64,000 nt of DNA, taken from NCBI RefSeq assembly GCF_031755915.1, contig NC_083386.1, forward strand, positions 21,623,001 through 21,687,000, read 5' to 3'. The DNA comes from Ziziphus jujuba. Lineage: Eukaryota; Streptophyta; Magnoliopsida; Rosales; Rhamnaceae. Within the stretch, counting starts at the first letter, position 1. Each line of letters starts with the position of its first letter. This document shows positions 50,671 through 62,800 of this stretch, piece after piece. The notes below the pieces were generated by a model. That model was not told the DNA's origin and made no database searches. It was given only the letters and a program-made list of their open reading frames with translations. The position numbers were made by a program, and so were the translations under genes.

Positions 50671-51005
50671 ATAAATACAAATCTTTTTGTCACATTGCAT
50701 CTAACCTAGGTGTATGCAATCAAAATTTTATTTGATTTTAATAATTTTTATTTATTTATTATCATTACAACAATATCTAATCTAAATATAAAGAAATGTA
50801 GTATTTTAAACTCATAATCTTGTACCGACTAAGTTAACCTTACTTATAAATACAAATCTCTTTTGTCACATTACACATAACTTAAGGTGTATTCAATCAA
50901 TATGTTGTTTCATTTTAATGATTTTTTTATTATTACAATAATATCTAATCTAAAAGAGAAAAAGATGTATTGTTTCGAACTCATGATCTCACAAGTATAG
51001 TGTGA
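50671..51005. repeat. About 175-bp tandem duplication
   Basis: Copy 1 begins at 50671 and copy 2 at 50846. Both read 'ataaatacaaatct', 'tttgtcacatt', 'aaggtgtat-caatcaa', 'attacaa(c/t)aatatctaatct' and end near 'actcat(a/g)atct'. Divergence is moderate. Confidence 0.8.
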
Positions 51006-51659
51006 AAAATATACCAACTCAGATCTTATGTGACTGATTTTTTTTTTTTTTTTTTTTTTTGGAAATTTGAAAACGTGAATCAATGTAGATTTTTTAAAAT
51101 TTTATGAAAATTAAAGATATTTAAAATGCCAATCACTTTTATATACTTTTTTAAAACTAAAGGTTATAATTGACTCTTAAATCAAAAAGTGAAATACTTA
51201 CTAAAAAATTCTTCTTCAATCAACTCCAAAACTTTTGAATACTGTTTGAAAATTTTGTACTGGTTGGCCATTTTTTTTTAAACCCCTCCGTATCCCTCTT
51301 CCCCCCTTCCCTTCTATGATAAGTGCAATAATAGGAAAACCCAATACAAATCAAAATAATCTACACATGTCATGATAAAAAACAGATAGAAATATTACCG
51401 AATAAATAAAGAAATAAATATTGTTAAGTAGTAGCACTTATTTTTAATCCATTAGTACTAAAAAAGAAAAGAAGAAATAAATAGAAAAGTAAGCTTTCCA
51501 TGAAAGAGTAATAAGAATTAACTTGTCAGAAATATTGACAAAATATATGGAATAAATGTTTCTCCATTTTTATAGAATTATAGGATCTTTTCAGTCTACC
51601 ATTTTTCTTGCTTAGTTTTGATATCCTTAAACGTGTTTAATGTTTTTTACTTTACAGCA

Positions 51660-52463
51660 TTTTTGGATAATGGTAAAGTTAATGGATATCTTTTTTTTTT
51701 TTTTTTTTGGGGGGGGAGGAGAGAGGGAAGTAATGACTTTCTTTTATTTGAATATTTATTGTGATATAGAAAAATACGGACCCAATGAATTAAATTTCCA
51801 CCAATGTAAAAAAATATATGAGAAAGTTGTTCCCGTCTATAAAATATCATTTTGAGAATTCTAAAAAAAATAGTTTTAAGTTTTTTTTCAAAATACATAT
51901 TTACTTTTAGTTCATTATACAATATTAAATTTAATTATTTACAAGTCTTAACTTTCCTATTACTCACCAAACATATCAAGAGAAATGTTAATTATCAGAA
52001 AACTAAATCCTAGAACACTAAATCTTAGGAATCAATTTCCCTCTCAACTTTGACACTTTCAAAATGGAACCTTAAGGGTTCGTTTGGGAAGTATCAAAGT
52101 TGAGAGGGAAAATGATCCTCGGGATTTAGTTTCCTGGGATTCAGTTTCCTGAGAATTAATTTTTCTCTTGGTTTGTTTGGTAAGTAATAGGAAAGTTAAG
52201 ATTTATAAGTAATTAAATTTAAGATTGTATAATAAATTAAGAGTAAATATGTATTTTAAAAAAATTTCAAAACTAATTTCTCTGAAATTTTCAAAATGAC
52301 ACCTATATATGTAACTTTTCCACATATTTTCTTACATTGGTGGGAATCTAATTCCCTACACCCACACTTTTCTACTTTACAATAAACATCCAAACAAAAG
52401 AAAGTTATCACTTTCCTAAAGAAATTAAATTTTCACTAACTTTACTTCTATCCATACATATCC
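51660..52463. mobile_element. Large foldback (MITE-like) element, about 0.8 kb
   Basis: The left arm (about 51660-52058) and right arm (about 52090-52463) are reverse complements along almost their whole length, separated by only about 30 bp. Matching blocks include 'ttccaccaatgtaa', 'cattttga', 'taaccttcctatta'-like and 'ccctctcaactttga' against their complements on the right. No transposase is present. The family (hAT, Mutator or other) is unknown because I cannot fix the target duplication. Confidence 0.75.
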
Positions 52464-54114
52464 ATATTTTTTTTTTCCCTTTTAAATATCCATATCTAAA
52501 TATAATTTATATATTTCAATGTACTTTTATTTTAAACTAATGATCTTCCGCTTTCAATATGCAAAGTAGAAGTATTTTATTTAATATTTTGAATCTCTTA
52601 TCACGTGAAGAAATTCCTTATTGTATAAAGTTCTGTTTTTTGGGGGGGATAAAGGTTTTTCATGAAGCTTTTTTTTTTTTTTTTCATTTTTTAAACAAGA
52701 GCTTATTCATTAATTAGTTATTTATTTATTTATTTATAATTATTCATTAAGTTACTCTGTTGAATTTAGTAAATTTCTTTTACATTAGTTATAGCTTGTT
52801 TTCCTAACTTAAATCCAGTGGTTGAGTCTCAAGTTGCTCTGTGGATTATGGAAAAAATTTTCACAAATGGAGTGTTTGGTAAACCTATTAAATATAGATT
52901 CTCCAATAATCACCTCTCTTCAAAAAATAATTTGAATTTTAATATTAAAATTACTACTATAACCTCCAATTAATAACAATTTTTTTGGTTTTTCTGTTTA
53001 CCATTTGTAATCTACCTCGGTCAATTTATTTTGAATTTATAAGTTTGTTTAAATATATTTTCTTGAAGACTGTATGTATATTTAGTTTGATAGGATAAGT
53101 TTATAGAATTTATTGTAAAATATGGCTTTATACCATATTAAATAATTTTTTTGAATGAAATTGAATTTATTTTTTTTTTTTGGTAAGTTGAAAATTAGCC
53201 CAAAAAATTTGTTTTGTAACAACCATGTTAAATGCACTGTTAATTAGCTATTAAATTGGTCGTTACATGGGCTTTTAAACGGGAGTTACAAGGCTTTATT
53301 ATTTGTTTTAGTTTTGTAACAAACAATATTAAAGCCTGGTTTAATTTCGATTTTATAACGTGCATTGGATTTAAAGCCATATAACCCCCTCCATGTATGA
53401 AGTCTATATATACTCAAATCCTATCAGTAGGAAGACACACGGCAAAAACATTATAAAATTAGTTTTCATTCTCAGATAGTTTTTTTTACTGTTTTAGTGT
53501 GATAAAGTTCCGATATGACTTAAGTTCAAAAGAGAAATTTTGAAGATAAGAGATTCAAAACTTCAATCAATCTGTTATATCTTAATATCTTAAGAGATAA
53601 ACTAGGTCTGGCAAAATGCCACATGATCCATTAACACGACACGAACCCACATGATAATTTGTGGATTTGGATCTGTAATATTGGATTGGATCCATATTAG
53701 TGTTATCTAATAAAACACGTTAAGAAAATTGGTGTTAATGGGTGGAACCCATTAAACCCGTTTATATGGAATATTTTTGTAATTTTACATGGCATAATAA
53801 TATTACCCTTAAAACTAAGATAATAAAATATTTGTTACTTTTTTAACCTTAGCCTTTGAGGTAGACTTTATCTGAATCATAGTTTAGATTTAACAATGAA
53901 TACATTACCATTCTCTCATTCTTAATTTCATAATCAAAGAACTCAACAAGATTCATCGAAAACTATTTTAACAATATTGGAACTTGGAAGTTCGTAGATC
54001 TGAAAAAATAATTGATTAAAGATGACAAAGTAAGATTTTATTATTATCTAATCAAAATTTGACATTTATGCTTAAAGGATTAACGAATTGGATGATGATT
54101 ACACAAAAATTTAA
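52464..54114. other. Intergenic with a decayed 'acacgac' repeat
   Basis: 53600-53780 has 'acacgacacgaacccac', 'ggattggatccatatt' and 'gggtggaacccattaaaccc', typical of a widespread plant dispersed repeat. Otherwise no feature. Confidence 0.45.
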
Positions 54115-54500
54115 TAAATGGGTTCGTCCTTCATACCGAGCTCACTGCCATTTGTGAGGCTTGTGGAAGCAGGTTTCAACTTTGGTGAAATCGTGTCTAA
54201 CTCCTACGGTTCATTTGGTTAACTTTACAAATACTTGAGAAAATTTATATCCATCTTGTTTTCTAGTGGAAGAAATTAAAGCTTTGCTTTCTACTCATGG
54301 AAATCTGGTGTGCTTATTCAATTACAGAGAAACTAATGTTGTAGTGCCTAGTCTAGCTAACTAAGCAACTGTTTATCTTCTTATGAGCCCTAGTTGGAAG
54401 TTGGCCTCTCCTGGCTAAGTAATGTCCTTCAGGCTTATATGTGTAACTTTGATCTTAATTAATATATTTTTATGTTTTTCCAAAAAAAAAAAAAAAAAAA
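54115..54500 (+). mobile_element. 5'-truncated LINE with RNase H relic and poly(A) tail
   Basis: The plus strand reads ELTAICEACGSRFQ at about 54140 and, in other frames, EIKALLSTHGNLVC then FNYRETNVVVPSLAN. This is the signature of the RNase H-like domain that ends plant L1-type LINE polyproteins. Stops interrupt it. A run of 18 or more A residues at 54482-54500 forms the tail. The 5' part is missing, as is normal for such insertions. Confidence 0.55.
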
Positions 54501-56009
54501 CATATATATATATGTATATATATATATTTTTTTTGGTATGCTAATGGTTGGAGCGCATTTCAGGAGGAAGTGGGCCAACTTACTCTTCCAGCCCAATAAG
54601 TTATAGATAGACAAACCCTGATCCTCAGTGGTGGAGTAGTAATTACGACCCAGATTAGACCCAAATTCTCAGGCAGAAGGACCAGGTCCAGCTGCACCTA
54701 TAGATCTGCAAATTAGGGCCCAAGTGAAACAATCCAACTTAAAAAGGGGGGAAAAAATTGTTTTTAAATTTTTTTTTAAACCCAAAGTACTTTATACATT
54801 CCAATATCTAAATTAAAATTACCAAAACACCCCTCTTGAATGCTTACATTATACCCACCCACCAGAGTTGCCGACCGTCGGCAACCATGTAAATCCTTCC
54901 TTAATAACATTTTATAATTAATTAAACAGAGGATAATCCATAACCTCAAAAAGTGGATGTAAGGGGTTTATCATCAAATCAACTTTATTTGTCAAATTTA
55001 ATAAAATTTAATTCGATAAAATTTCAAATACTTCACTGCATATGAAGTGGCCCTAAAGGTTAGTTTTGGATTGTTATAGAATATAAGATCTACTAAAACA
55101 ACCATTAGCTTTTCTATCAATCAAATAAGTGTTTGATAAATCATTATTTATTACAAATTTAAAATTTGAACATTGACAAATACTTGTTTCATTATTATAA
55201 TTGTATATAATGAGCGAAATAGACATAAATAATACCTTTTGTTATATATTATTATGACTACCATATTTGTCTTTTTCACTTTAAAAAAAAAATAAAAAAA
55301 AATTGGTCATTTAATAATTAAAATTAATAACATGTTTACATATATATTTTTTTTCTCACCCCAATTACATTAACGTTAACTATATATATATATATATATA
55401 TAGTTGGCAAATACAAAAATTATGTAGGACAATAAACACTTTAAAAATTGGAGAAATAAGATAGATGACAAATATTTAATTATAATAAAACAATAAACCA
55501 GGAAAATACTGTAAAATTAAAAATAAGAATTACAAAAATTTAAAAAACCTATAACCATGAGGAACATCCACCCAAAAAAAAAAAAAAAAAAGAATAAATA
55601 TGAGGCATGTGATCTCACATTCATTTTAAAATAAATTCGCTCCCATTGGAGTAGGTGTTCCCGAAACATTTATCTTAAATTTGGTAACGTATCGTGTTGA
55701 ACCATATTCATATCGTATTGTATCGTGTACGTATTAAATTTTCTTGACAGAAACACGACCATTAAATTTTTATGTTGAGATAACAAGGAATCATATGGCT
55801 ACAACAACACTAGAGAAACATCTTTACTTTGTTGGGGACATCTAAAGTCCACAAAGAACGCCACCAAAACATGGTCCGGGAATCACTAGGTCCACTAATT
55901 GCATTGCCTGCACCAATCTTCCTAGCTTCCCAATAGCTTGTTTTGACAGTGTAAACACCTTTGCATCATATTTCCACGCAAAACGATACATATATATGGT
56001 TGTTTTCAA
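54501..56009. other. Intergenic, no gene seen
   Basis: AT-rich DNA. A (TA)n tract lies at 55381-55402. Around 55685-55735 there is another trace of the 'cgtatcgtgt...atcgtgtacg' repeat. Confidence 0.45.
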
Positions 56010-57165
56010 ATTTATTACAAATAATTAAATACGCTAATTGTATTAATTTTAACATTAGATAATATCAACATGTGTTATACTAATGTTATAATTCGCTTTT
56101 CAATAAAAAATAAAAAATAATTTTTAAAAAGATAAATTTTTTATTTTTTCATTTTATATTTATGATTTTTATTTAAAAAATTGTATCCAATCCTATTTTA
56201 TTTAAACTAAAACTTCAAAAAAATAAATATATATTTTTTTTACCTAAAATGAGGTCAAAAATAAAAATTTACAATAAAATTGAAATTTTTTTCTAATAAA
56301 AATATTTTTATTCGACCAAAAATTAAATAAAATTATTTATAGATCAATTATTAATAAAAATTTAATGGCCAAACCATATAAAAAAAATTTAGTCCAAGAT
56401 AAAAAAACATTAGACCAAAAATAAAAATAATTTTTAATTTTTGTTTATTTTATTTTATTTTAAGAGGATGTTAGATTATCTATACTTACTTACAAATCAC
56501 TGGATTATATTAAAAATAAGCAATAATAGAAAAATTAAAAATAGAATGAATTACTTTTGTGTAAAAAGATAATGATCTAAAAATAACAAAAATAAATTAT
56601 TAGACCAAATAAAAATAATAATAAATTATTTTTATTTTTTATCTAACTTATTTTTATGGTTTGGTCGTAAAAAATTACTATAAAATTTTATTTTAAATTA
56701 TTTTATTTAATTTTTAGTCTAATAAAAATATTTTTACTAGTGCAAAATTTTCAAATTTAGTTTAATTTTTATTTTTGTAATTTTTTTTATGGTTTAGGCC
56801 AAAAAAATCTTATTGATTTTTGGTCTAATAAAATTATTTTATTTAATTTTTAATCTGATAAAATTTTTTTTATCAGATCAAAAATTTTAATTCTATTTTT
56901 TTATTTTTGATCTGATTTTAGGTTAAAAAGATTTAATTTCTTTGAAGTTTTAATTTAAATAAAATAGGAATTGATATAAACTTCCATGTAAGAAAAATCA
57001 TAAATATAAAATGAAAAAATACTAAATTTATTTTTTAAAATTTTTGTATTTTTTGTTAAAAAATAAATTATAATATCAGATGTCAACATACTATATCAGC
57101 TGATATCATATAATAGTAAAATCAATACTATTAATTAATTGAATTGATTTATAATAAATTTAAAA
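56010..57165. mobile_element. Very large foldback (MITE-like) element, about 1.15 kb
   Basis: The outer arms pair closely: 'ttttcattttatatttatga', 'aatcctattttatttaaa' and 'taaaacttcaaa' on the left recur as reverse complements on the right (near 56945-57020). Inner arms are built from many short units such as 'gaccaaaaataaaaataa' and their complements; the centre lies near 56590. There is no coding sequence. Confidence 0.7.
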
Positions 57166-58245
57166 CTTCAAGAATCAAAAAATTTTTGACCATTGATACC
57201 ACCAAGGAGGTGTTGAACTCAAAAGTTCGTTGATGGACGAATGGTCCTAAAATTTGTTTCTTCTCAAATTTATGAGATTTTCCCTTTTGAGGACTTGTGT
57301 CTATTATTGTAGTTATTATGCATTAAAAACTTTAGTTATAGAACATAGATTTTATTCTGGGTAAAACCGATAAAATTGCTGCTTGCATAGCCAAATAATT
57401 TTTTGAAAGGTTATTAATGTAAATGGAAAATCATTTTATCGTCCAATATCTTACAACAAGAGTCTAAGCCTATGTCATGGATGACTCTCGAACAAATAAA
57501 AAATACAAAAATACAAAAAGGTGCAGGAATATCAAGCCGAAGCAAAAACTGCAATCTGGGCATCAGCTGGCCCAAATCCACTGCTGTTTAACCACACTTA
57601 GCAATGAATTAAGCCCAATGCAAATGGCCTAAAAAAAAGTTTATGAAACTGACTATTGACTATTGACTAGTTTATATTTTTTTTATATTTCCCAAAAAAA
57701 AAAAAAAAAATTCTCAACTCTCCATTTAGAAGGCTGGAAAAAAATAAGTAATAAATTGATCTTTAGCACAAATTTTCCTTTATATCTCTTTATTATAATG
57801 AAGCCAAAAACATTTTCAAACAACGTCTGAGAAACGCTTTCAGTACAGTAACAGCGTTTTGTGCACACCTGGCAGCTTGCGTGGCGGTATTTTACATTTA
57901 TTATATTTGCGAACGGACCCCTCACTTTACGCCAAAATTAGACTAATCCCCTGTTCACAATTCCGATTTTTTACCGAGTCGACTCAGTTTCCCTCTCTCA
58001 ACCCACTCGCTCGCTTGCCGTGTAATCCAATGCCGCCCCAACACTCCCATCTTCATCCGAATCTCTTCCTTCTTCTTCTTCTTCGCTTCTGCAACCCTTA
58101 CCTATCGTCCTCGGCGCACGTTAGCCTCTTCCTTTATTTGTAGTTTTCCAAACAAACCGAATCACGAAGCAAAATTATTATTATTTTTTGAAACTTTTTG
58201 GTGAATAAGGGATAAACCCAAAAAAAAGAAAAAAAAAGAAGAAAA
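57166..58245 (+). promoter_or_regulatory. Upstream region and 5' leader of SNX2
   Basis: Composition changes at about 57950 from AT-rich to CT-rich, the usual look of a plant 5' leader before the SNX2 ATG at 58246. An ATG at 58031 starts a 37-codon upstream frame ending at 58143; it would be a uORF only if transcription starts to its left, which is unknown. Confidence 0.45.
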
Positions 58246-59967
58246 ATGATGAGCCATGAGAATCATGGCGACGAAGATGCTTCTGGTTATGCTGACCTGC
58301 GCGAATCACGAGACGAAATGGAATCTCTCGCCCTCGACGATTCATCCAACGGCCCAGCATCGTCGTCGTCGTTGACGGACCGCCAGAGTCGTCGGACAGC
58401 TTTCAACTCCATCCTCGAACCCCCATCCTACGCCGAAGCCATTTTCACTTCCTTCGATTCGTCCTCATCCAACGGCTTCCACCGCAACCAGAACCTCCCC
58501 CCGAGACCCGACCCGTTTTCCCACTCCGACTTCTTGCGGATATGGGTTTCGGATCCGCGGAAGGAGCAAGAGCTTGCCGCCAATTCGCTTGTCCCTGGGG
58601 GAACCACTTACTACACGTACCTGATCACGACGAGGACCAATCTGCCCGAATACGGCGGACCCGGATCCGAATTCAGCGTCCGGAGGAGGTTCAAGGACGT
58701 CGTGACGTTATCGGACCGGTTGTCTGAATCGTACAGGGGTTTCTTCGTGCCGATTCGGCCCGATAAGAGTTTGGTGGATAGCCAAGTGATGCAGATGGGT
58801 CAGTTCGTGGAGCAGAGGAGGTCGGCATTGGAAAAGTACTTGAACAGGCTGGCTTCGCACCCGGCCGTACAGAAGAGCGAGGAGCTGAGAGTGTTCCTGG
58901 TCGTGAAAGGGAAGCTGCCATTGGCGAAGAGTATCGACGTGGCGTCGAGGATGCTGGACGGTGCCGTGAGGCTGCCGAAGCAGCTGCTGGGAGATGCGGC
59001 GGCGGCGGCGGCGGCGACGGTGGAAGCGAGCCAAGCTACGCAGCCGGCGAGGGGGGGCAGGGACTTGCTGAGGATGCTCAGGGAATTGAAACAGTCGGTC
59101 GCTAACGACTGGGGGAGGGTCAAGCCTCTGGTTGTAGAGGAAGATAAGGAGTTCTTGGAGAGGAAAGAATGGCTTGTTGAGTTTGAGCACCACCTCAGCA
59201 ATATTTCTAAAGAGGTTTTTGGTTTTTTTTAATTCTGTGAAGAACTTTTAACTTTATTCTTGCTTTGGGTTTGTGTTCAAAGTTTATAGATAGGGAGTAT
59301 TTGAAGGAAGATATAGCGTATAAGCGAATTGGGGCCACTAGAATCGTTTTGTTGGATTTGAGTATGACCCAACGTTTTCCTAATTTGACCGTTTGCTTTA
59401 ATAAAAGGACCAATCTTTTTAAAATGGATCCAGTTCATGATGACAAATTCTGTAACTGAATCTTCTTGTAAACCTGAGGATGGAATAGTATGGTTATACT
59501 TTCTTATTTTGTGTATGTTAGTTGTGTTTTTCTCTGGGTATTGATTCTTTTGGTGATTGTTTTGTTTTTTTATTTTTTATTTTTTTGGTTTCTTTTTCTT
59601 TTTGCAGGCCGAGACTCTGGTTAAAGCTCAGCAAGACACTGGAGAGACAATGGGGGAGTTGGGTTTGGCGTTTGTAAAATTGACCAATTTTGAGACAGAG
59701 GAAGCTATTTTGGATTCTCAAAGAGTAAGAGCTACTGATATGAAAAATTTGGCTACTGCTGCTGTTAAGGCAAGTAGATTGTATCGGGAATTGAATGCGC
59801 AGACAGTCAAGCATTTGGTAAGTACCAGAACTTTCTCTATATGGATAAACTAACCATATATGTCTTAATCTAGCTAGTACATAAAGCTTTTCAAAATGTC
59901 AAAAGCTTTCAAAGAAGTATCTGTTTAGTCCTTATGCGATGCAACTTTTTTAATGGAATTGCAGGAT

Positions 59968-60021
<54 letters not shown>

Positions 60022-61904
60022 ATTTTCAGTACACCATCAAAGGACAAGCTTTGTATGTGACTTAACATGGTGTTTAAAAATTATTTTCAGGATAAGCTAC
60101 ATGAATATTTAGGGGTAATGTTAGCAGCCAATGGTGCATTTTCAGACAGATCAAGTGCTTTACTAACAGTTCAGACTCTTTCGTCAGATTTAGTTTCCTT
60201 GCAATCTAGGATTGAGAAGCTTGAAGCTGCCTCATCGAAAATATTTGGTGGAGATAGATCAAGGATGCGCAAAATAGAGGACTTAAAAGAAACTGCTAGA
60301 GTTACTGAGGATGCAAAATCTTGTGCAGTCAGAGAATATGAACGGATCAAGGTAAGAGCTTTCTTCACGGCAATCTGCTGAAGCACAAACTTATGCTATA
60401 TGGTTTTCCTACTCTATTTTGAGGTTCATATTAATGAAACTACGGTTCTTTGGAGTTTGGGTAACTTGCTAGTTTTGTCCTGGAAAGCTGTAATGTGGTG
60501 CTAGACTTAGTTTCTGTTCCACATATTTGGAGACGATTATGCCAGACTTAGTTTCTGTTCCACATATTTAGAGATGATTATGCCATTCTCTCTTGCTTTC
60601 AGCTTAACATTTTACAGTGTGGAAAAAAGTGAAAAGGATAAAGGAAAATGCAATTCTTAATAGAGATAATAATGTTTAATCTTAAATCTCACTGCATTTG
60701 CCCTTCCAAAAGGGTGAACCAAAATTGATAAGTTCATGAAACAAAAGCACACATATGGTGAACCAAAACTGATAAGTTCACGAAGCAAAAACACACATGT
60801 GATAGATATGAGCTTCCACAATGACGTAGGAGCGTTCATCACTATATATGGAACTTTCTGAAATCTGGTCAAGATTCAAATTCGATTTACTATATCATAT
60901 GTAATAGTGTGTATTTTACATAGCCTTGCATGTTTACATGTTTGTTTTGTATCCTGACCTAAGATTAGGGGTGATGGGAGAGGAAGGAGATCTAAAAATG
61001 TGAATTTCTATGATTGGATTATATACGCAGAGGGTGGTAAGCCTCTTCTAGTTTTGAGTAAGGGACTAAAAGAAGACTAGAAAGCAACCATGTTGCTGTT
61101 AAGTTTGAGTTTAGATATTACTATCTCTATCGTTTTAGATACCCTCTGTATCAATGTTACCATTGAGATTCGAGGTTCACATACTTGTTAATGGAGCTTT
61201 AATCCATAAGCTTGCTACTCTTATTAATGGAGCTTTAATCCATAAGCTTGCTACTCTTGTTCATTCTCTCTATTAATACAATCTTTCCATTTCCATATCT
61301 ACATTTGACCTTGTATGTATATGGGGAATTGAAATATTCTCTCCCAATTTATTTTATTCATTCTGCTTATCTTGCCAACTCTGTAGTTATTTTCTTAGTA
61401 TCAACAAGAACCTTCAAATGCTTAGAATTTTTTAGTAAATCATTTTTGGTTATGTTTCCTGTATGTTGTATGCATATATATGTTTTTTCTTGTTGCGATC
61501 TGAGTTTTGTTTTTATTTTGCACCTGAACTGGAACATGCAAAAACCATCATCTTTAGTAATGAGAAGAATACATACGAATGATAAGTATGTTTGGAAACA
61601 AATGCAGGACAATAACAGGGATGAGCTTGAAAGGTTTGACAAAGAGAGGCATATTGACTTCATGGACATGTTGAAAGGATTTGTCCTTAATCAGGTTTTT
61701 TATTTTACTTTATTTTATTTTCTATATCCATTCCCCACACCCACGTCCCCACCCCCCAAGACTCTCTTTTATAGTTTGGTCTATGCATGATAACAATTAT
61801 GCTTACTAATGCATTTTAAGCAGGCAGGTTACGCCGAGAAGATGGCAAATGCGTGGGAGAATCTCGCAGAGGAAACTATCAGATATGCTAGAGATGGCAG
61901 CTGA
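58246..61904 (+). CDS. SNX2B: Sorting nexin 2 (PX-BAR), five exons
   Basis: SNX2 proteins bind phosphatidylinositol 3-phosphate and form curved coats on endosomes and the trans-Golgi network, with SNX1 and retromer, for vacuolar sorting. Exons are 58246-59214, 59608-59817, 60091-60351, 61608-61694 and 61824-61904; all are GT-AG with phase 0 junctions, giving 535 aa. The N-terminal 90 residues are acidic and Ser-rich, with a proline-rich PPSYAEA/LPPRPDP segment. The PX domain covers about 95-222, with the lipid-binding RRRF at 147-150 and RRS at 191-193. The rest is a BAR-type coiled coil, with GETMGELGLAF, SQRVRATDMKN and SSKIFGGDRSR as recognisable family blocks. An alanine run (about 251-257, from a GCG repeat at 58995-59020) interrupts the linker. 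SNX2A and SNX2B cannot be distinguished here. Either of the two adjacent ATGs could start. Confidence 0.92.
59970..60016. repeat. (AT)n microsatellite in SNX2 intron 2
   Basis: About 47 bp of uninterrupted AT, the longest TA tract in the window, preceded by a cryptic acceptor-like 'gcaggataaa'. Confidence 0.95.
60503..60584. repeat. 41-bp tandem duplication in SNX2 intron 3
   Basis: Copies at 60503-60543 and 60544-60584 share 'agacttagtttctgttccac' and 'attatgcc' with two or three differences. Confidence 0.9.
60713..60800. repeat. 44-bp tandem duplication in SNX2 intron 3
   Basis: Copies at 60713-60756 and 60757-60800 share 'ggtgaaccaaaa', 'tgataagttca' and 'cacacat' with a few substitutions. 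Confidence 0.9.
61188..61259. repeat. 36-bp tandem duplication in SNX2 intron 3
   Basis: Copies at 61188-61223 and 61224-61259 read 'ttaatggagctttaatccat' and 'aagcttgctactctt' with almost no change, so the duplication looks recent. Confidence 0.9.
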
Positions 61905-62800
61905 AAATTTTGGCTTTGAACTTTTGTTTTCATAATTTTCCATTCAGCTTTCTTTGTATCTAACTTACGAAACGCAGGATAAAAAATTCACATCCCATTG
62001 GTTGTACATTCAACAAGTTTTATCACACAATCAATTAGATTAGGCTATACTAATACAAATCTTAATGCTCTTGTGTTACTCATCTCTTTTCCTTGTAATG
62101 GGAAAGTTCCTTTTTTTTTTTTTTTTTTTCAGTTGGGCAAGTAGGCCAACCCAAACCAAGCCACTAGGCCTGCATAATATTCCAATTATCAAAAAAAGGC
62201 CTGCATAATGTGCTAACAGAAGAAAGAAGAAGAAAACGACACGAAGTTGTCCCAGTAGAAGTACTTTTGGCCTTCTGAGAAAGCCATTGGAAAAAATGGG
62301 ACAAAATTGTCCCGGTTGAGACCGCTTGTCTGATTTACTTCATTCTCAATTCTCAATCATAATTATTGCTTTTATTTGTCGTCTTGCTTTGTTAGTTTCC
62401 CTACTCGACGGAGTTTCCCATGCAATTTTGTCTACAATAAAAGCTGCCCCAGCTCCAATAAAAGCTGAGATATTAATCCTACCGACACCATTGTAATGAG
62501 AAGAACAATCATTTACACAAACTTTCAGACGAAAGATGTACTGTGAATGGGTAACCAAAATTGAATCTTTCTGCTAGCTTTAGAACCTCGAACAAAATCA
62601 TACTAAAACACACTTTTAAAAAAAGATTAGAAAGAAAACATGTATTTACAGCAAGATCACTAATGTGATCTAATCTAAAACGAAACAAAACTAATACTGA
62701 AGAATGAAAGAATCATTAACTAGTTTCTCTTCCTCCTAAATACTTGTTCTACATCCGAAATACAGAGCCCAAACATCTGGAATCCATTTTTCTTTTTTCC
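61905..62800. other. Convergent 3' region between SNX2 and the receptor kinase
   Basis: Both neighbouring genes end here, so it should hold two 3' UTRs. A T run lies at 62111-62129. The open frame at 62346-62558 on the minus strand has no recognisable motif. Confidence 0.5.

Noticed and set aside
58708..59201. Minus-strand frames of 133-161 codons across SNX2 exon 1
   Set aside because: These are antisense shadows of a GC-rich coding exon; the plus-strand SNX2 frame explains the region.
62346..62558. 70-codon minus-strand frame between SNX2 and the receptor kinase
   Set aside because: No domain recognised; probably 3' UTR sequence.
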